DNA of 6,552 nucleotides, taken from the NCBI GenBank assembly GCA_964596115.1, contig CAZQRW010000075.1, positions 1 to 6,552 of the forward strand. Reading direction: 5' to 3'. A program made the translations under genes and the position numbers. Under the pieces are notes generated by a model, which made no database searches, was not told the DNA's origin, and saw only the letters and a program-made list of their open reading frames with translations. This DNA comes from CAZQRW01 sp964596115. Its GTDB lineage: Bacteria > Hydrothermota > UBA3072 > B12-G15. Below are positions 5,919-6,552 of this stretch, in pieces (position 1 is the first letter of the stretch; every line of letters begins with the position of its first letter).

Positions 5919-6552
5919 TCATTCTCCTTTTGTTTTAAGATAAGTCAGGGGACTTACAGGACAGAATAAAGGTGATATATCCATTATATATTTCAAATCT
6001 GGCATATGACCTGCTCCACACAACAGAAGGACACGCTTTATCCCAGGTGATAATGCTTCCTTTAGATTTCGCACTATTCCTAAATTTTTTTTAATCCAGT
6101 TAGAAATTATAGCAAAAGCAGCTTTTTTATTCTCATGTTCAAGTGCAATACTGAACATCATTGCATCATTAAGGTTGACTTGAGGCTCAGAGTTCAGCCA
6201 GCGAAGATATTGAGAAATAGAATGTTCTTTCAACTTTTCACTTTGCTCCCTGGTCATTTTTTCTGGATCGAGTGGCTCAAGATGCGGTTTATAATACATT
6301 ACTTCCCTAATCACATCCTCTGTTATCCATTCTGGATATTCTGGGAACCAATCTACTGCCAGTATTCTATCCTGATTCAGGTGCTGTGCAAGACGAAATC
6401 CAATTTGGACTACTTCGCTTCAGCTCGAAAGAAGTGAACCCAATTTTTCTTGTCGGTCATATCTTCTTATACCTCTAACATACTCTTGATAGATAGCATT
6501 TAATTCATCCTCTTTATCACGTGGGAATTCAACAGCAATTATCTCGGATTTC
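5919..6552 (-). pseudogene. DUF5694-like protein, 3' part, interrupted by an in-frame TGA; runs off the window
   Basis: One minus-strand frame reads through the whole stretch with family-like sequence on both sides of a single stop at 6420-6422. Before the stop it reads IIAVEFPRDKEDELNAIYQEY and similar; directly after it reads SEVVQIGFRLAQHL, then RILAVDWFPEYP; near the end is LLLCGAGHMPDL. From family knowledge, DUF5694 proteins (of unknown function, TraB/ChaN-like in look) have the block RNE-x-x-Q-x-GFRLA and a late GAGH motif, so the stop sits where an Arg is expected; CGA to TGA is one transition. The piece after the stop (166 codons) could restart at GTG 6314 or ATG 6299, but without a strong RBS. 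Other genes here use TGA as a normal stop, so recoding is unlikely. The 5' end is outside the window. A sequencing error is the main alternative. It lies on the same strand as the operon but about 420 bp upstream, with the operon's own promoter between. Confidence 0.7.

Noticed and set aside
6420..6422. Selenocysteine or reassigned TGA codon
   Set aside because: At least three intact genes here end in TGA, and the family is expected to have Arg, not Cys, at this site. A point mutation is simpler.

Overview
The window is AT-rich bacterial DNA. Strong AGGAGG ribosome binding sites, a consensus sigma-70 promoter and use of TGA as a normal stop indicate a bacterium with the standard genetic code. 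A PhaR/phasin-type regulator, two RssA-like patatin lipases, a radical SAM enzyme and a GT4 glycosyltransferase together suggest a Gram-negative, possibly anaerobic lineage (Nitrospirota or Desulfobacterota would fit). That placement is inference from gene content only.

All recognisable genes lie on the minus strand, so transcription runs from high to low coordinates. At the right end (5919-6552) is the 3' part of a DUF5694-like gene interrupted by an in-frame TGA at 6420-6422, probably a pseudogene. Next comes about 420 bp of AT-rich intergenic DNA. It ends in a near-perfect promoter (TTGACA, 17 bp, TATTAT; 5525-5553) with an A-rich tract upstream. This promoter starts a compact five-gene run: PhaR-like regulator with a phasin-like tail (4907-5497), patatin lipase A (3902-4852), radical SAM/SPASM-like enzyme (2466-3905), GT4 glycosyltransferase (1214-2374), patatin lipase B (286-1227). 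Two junctions overlap (4 bp and 14 bp) and the other gaps are 54 and 91 bp, so co-transcription is likely. The last 285 bp (1-285) hold no convincing gene, only a weak hairpin.

The operon reads as a lipid-handling unit. Two patatins could release acyl chains from membrane lipids, the GT4 enzyme resembles glycosyltransferases that act on lipid acceptors, the radical SAM enzyme could modify a lipid or a peptide, and the first gene joins a PHA-responsive regulator domain to a granule-surface-like helix. No PHA synthase or depolymerase is present in the window, so the link to storage granules is open. The two patatins share 74 of 75 bases over their oxyanion-loop region although the rest of the proteins is far more divergent. 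This is the clearest sign of recent recombination or gene conversion here.
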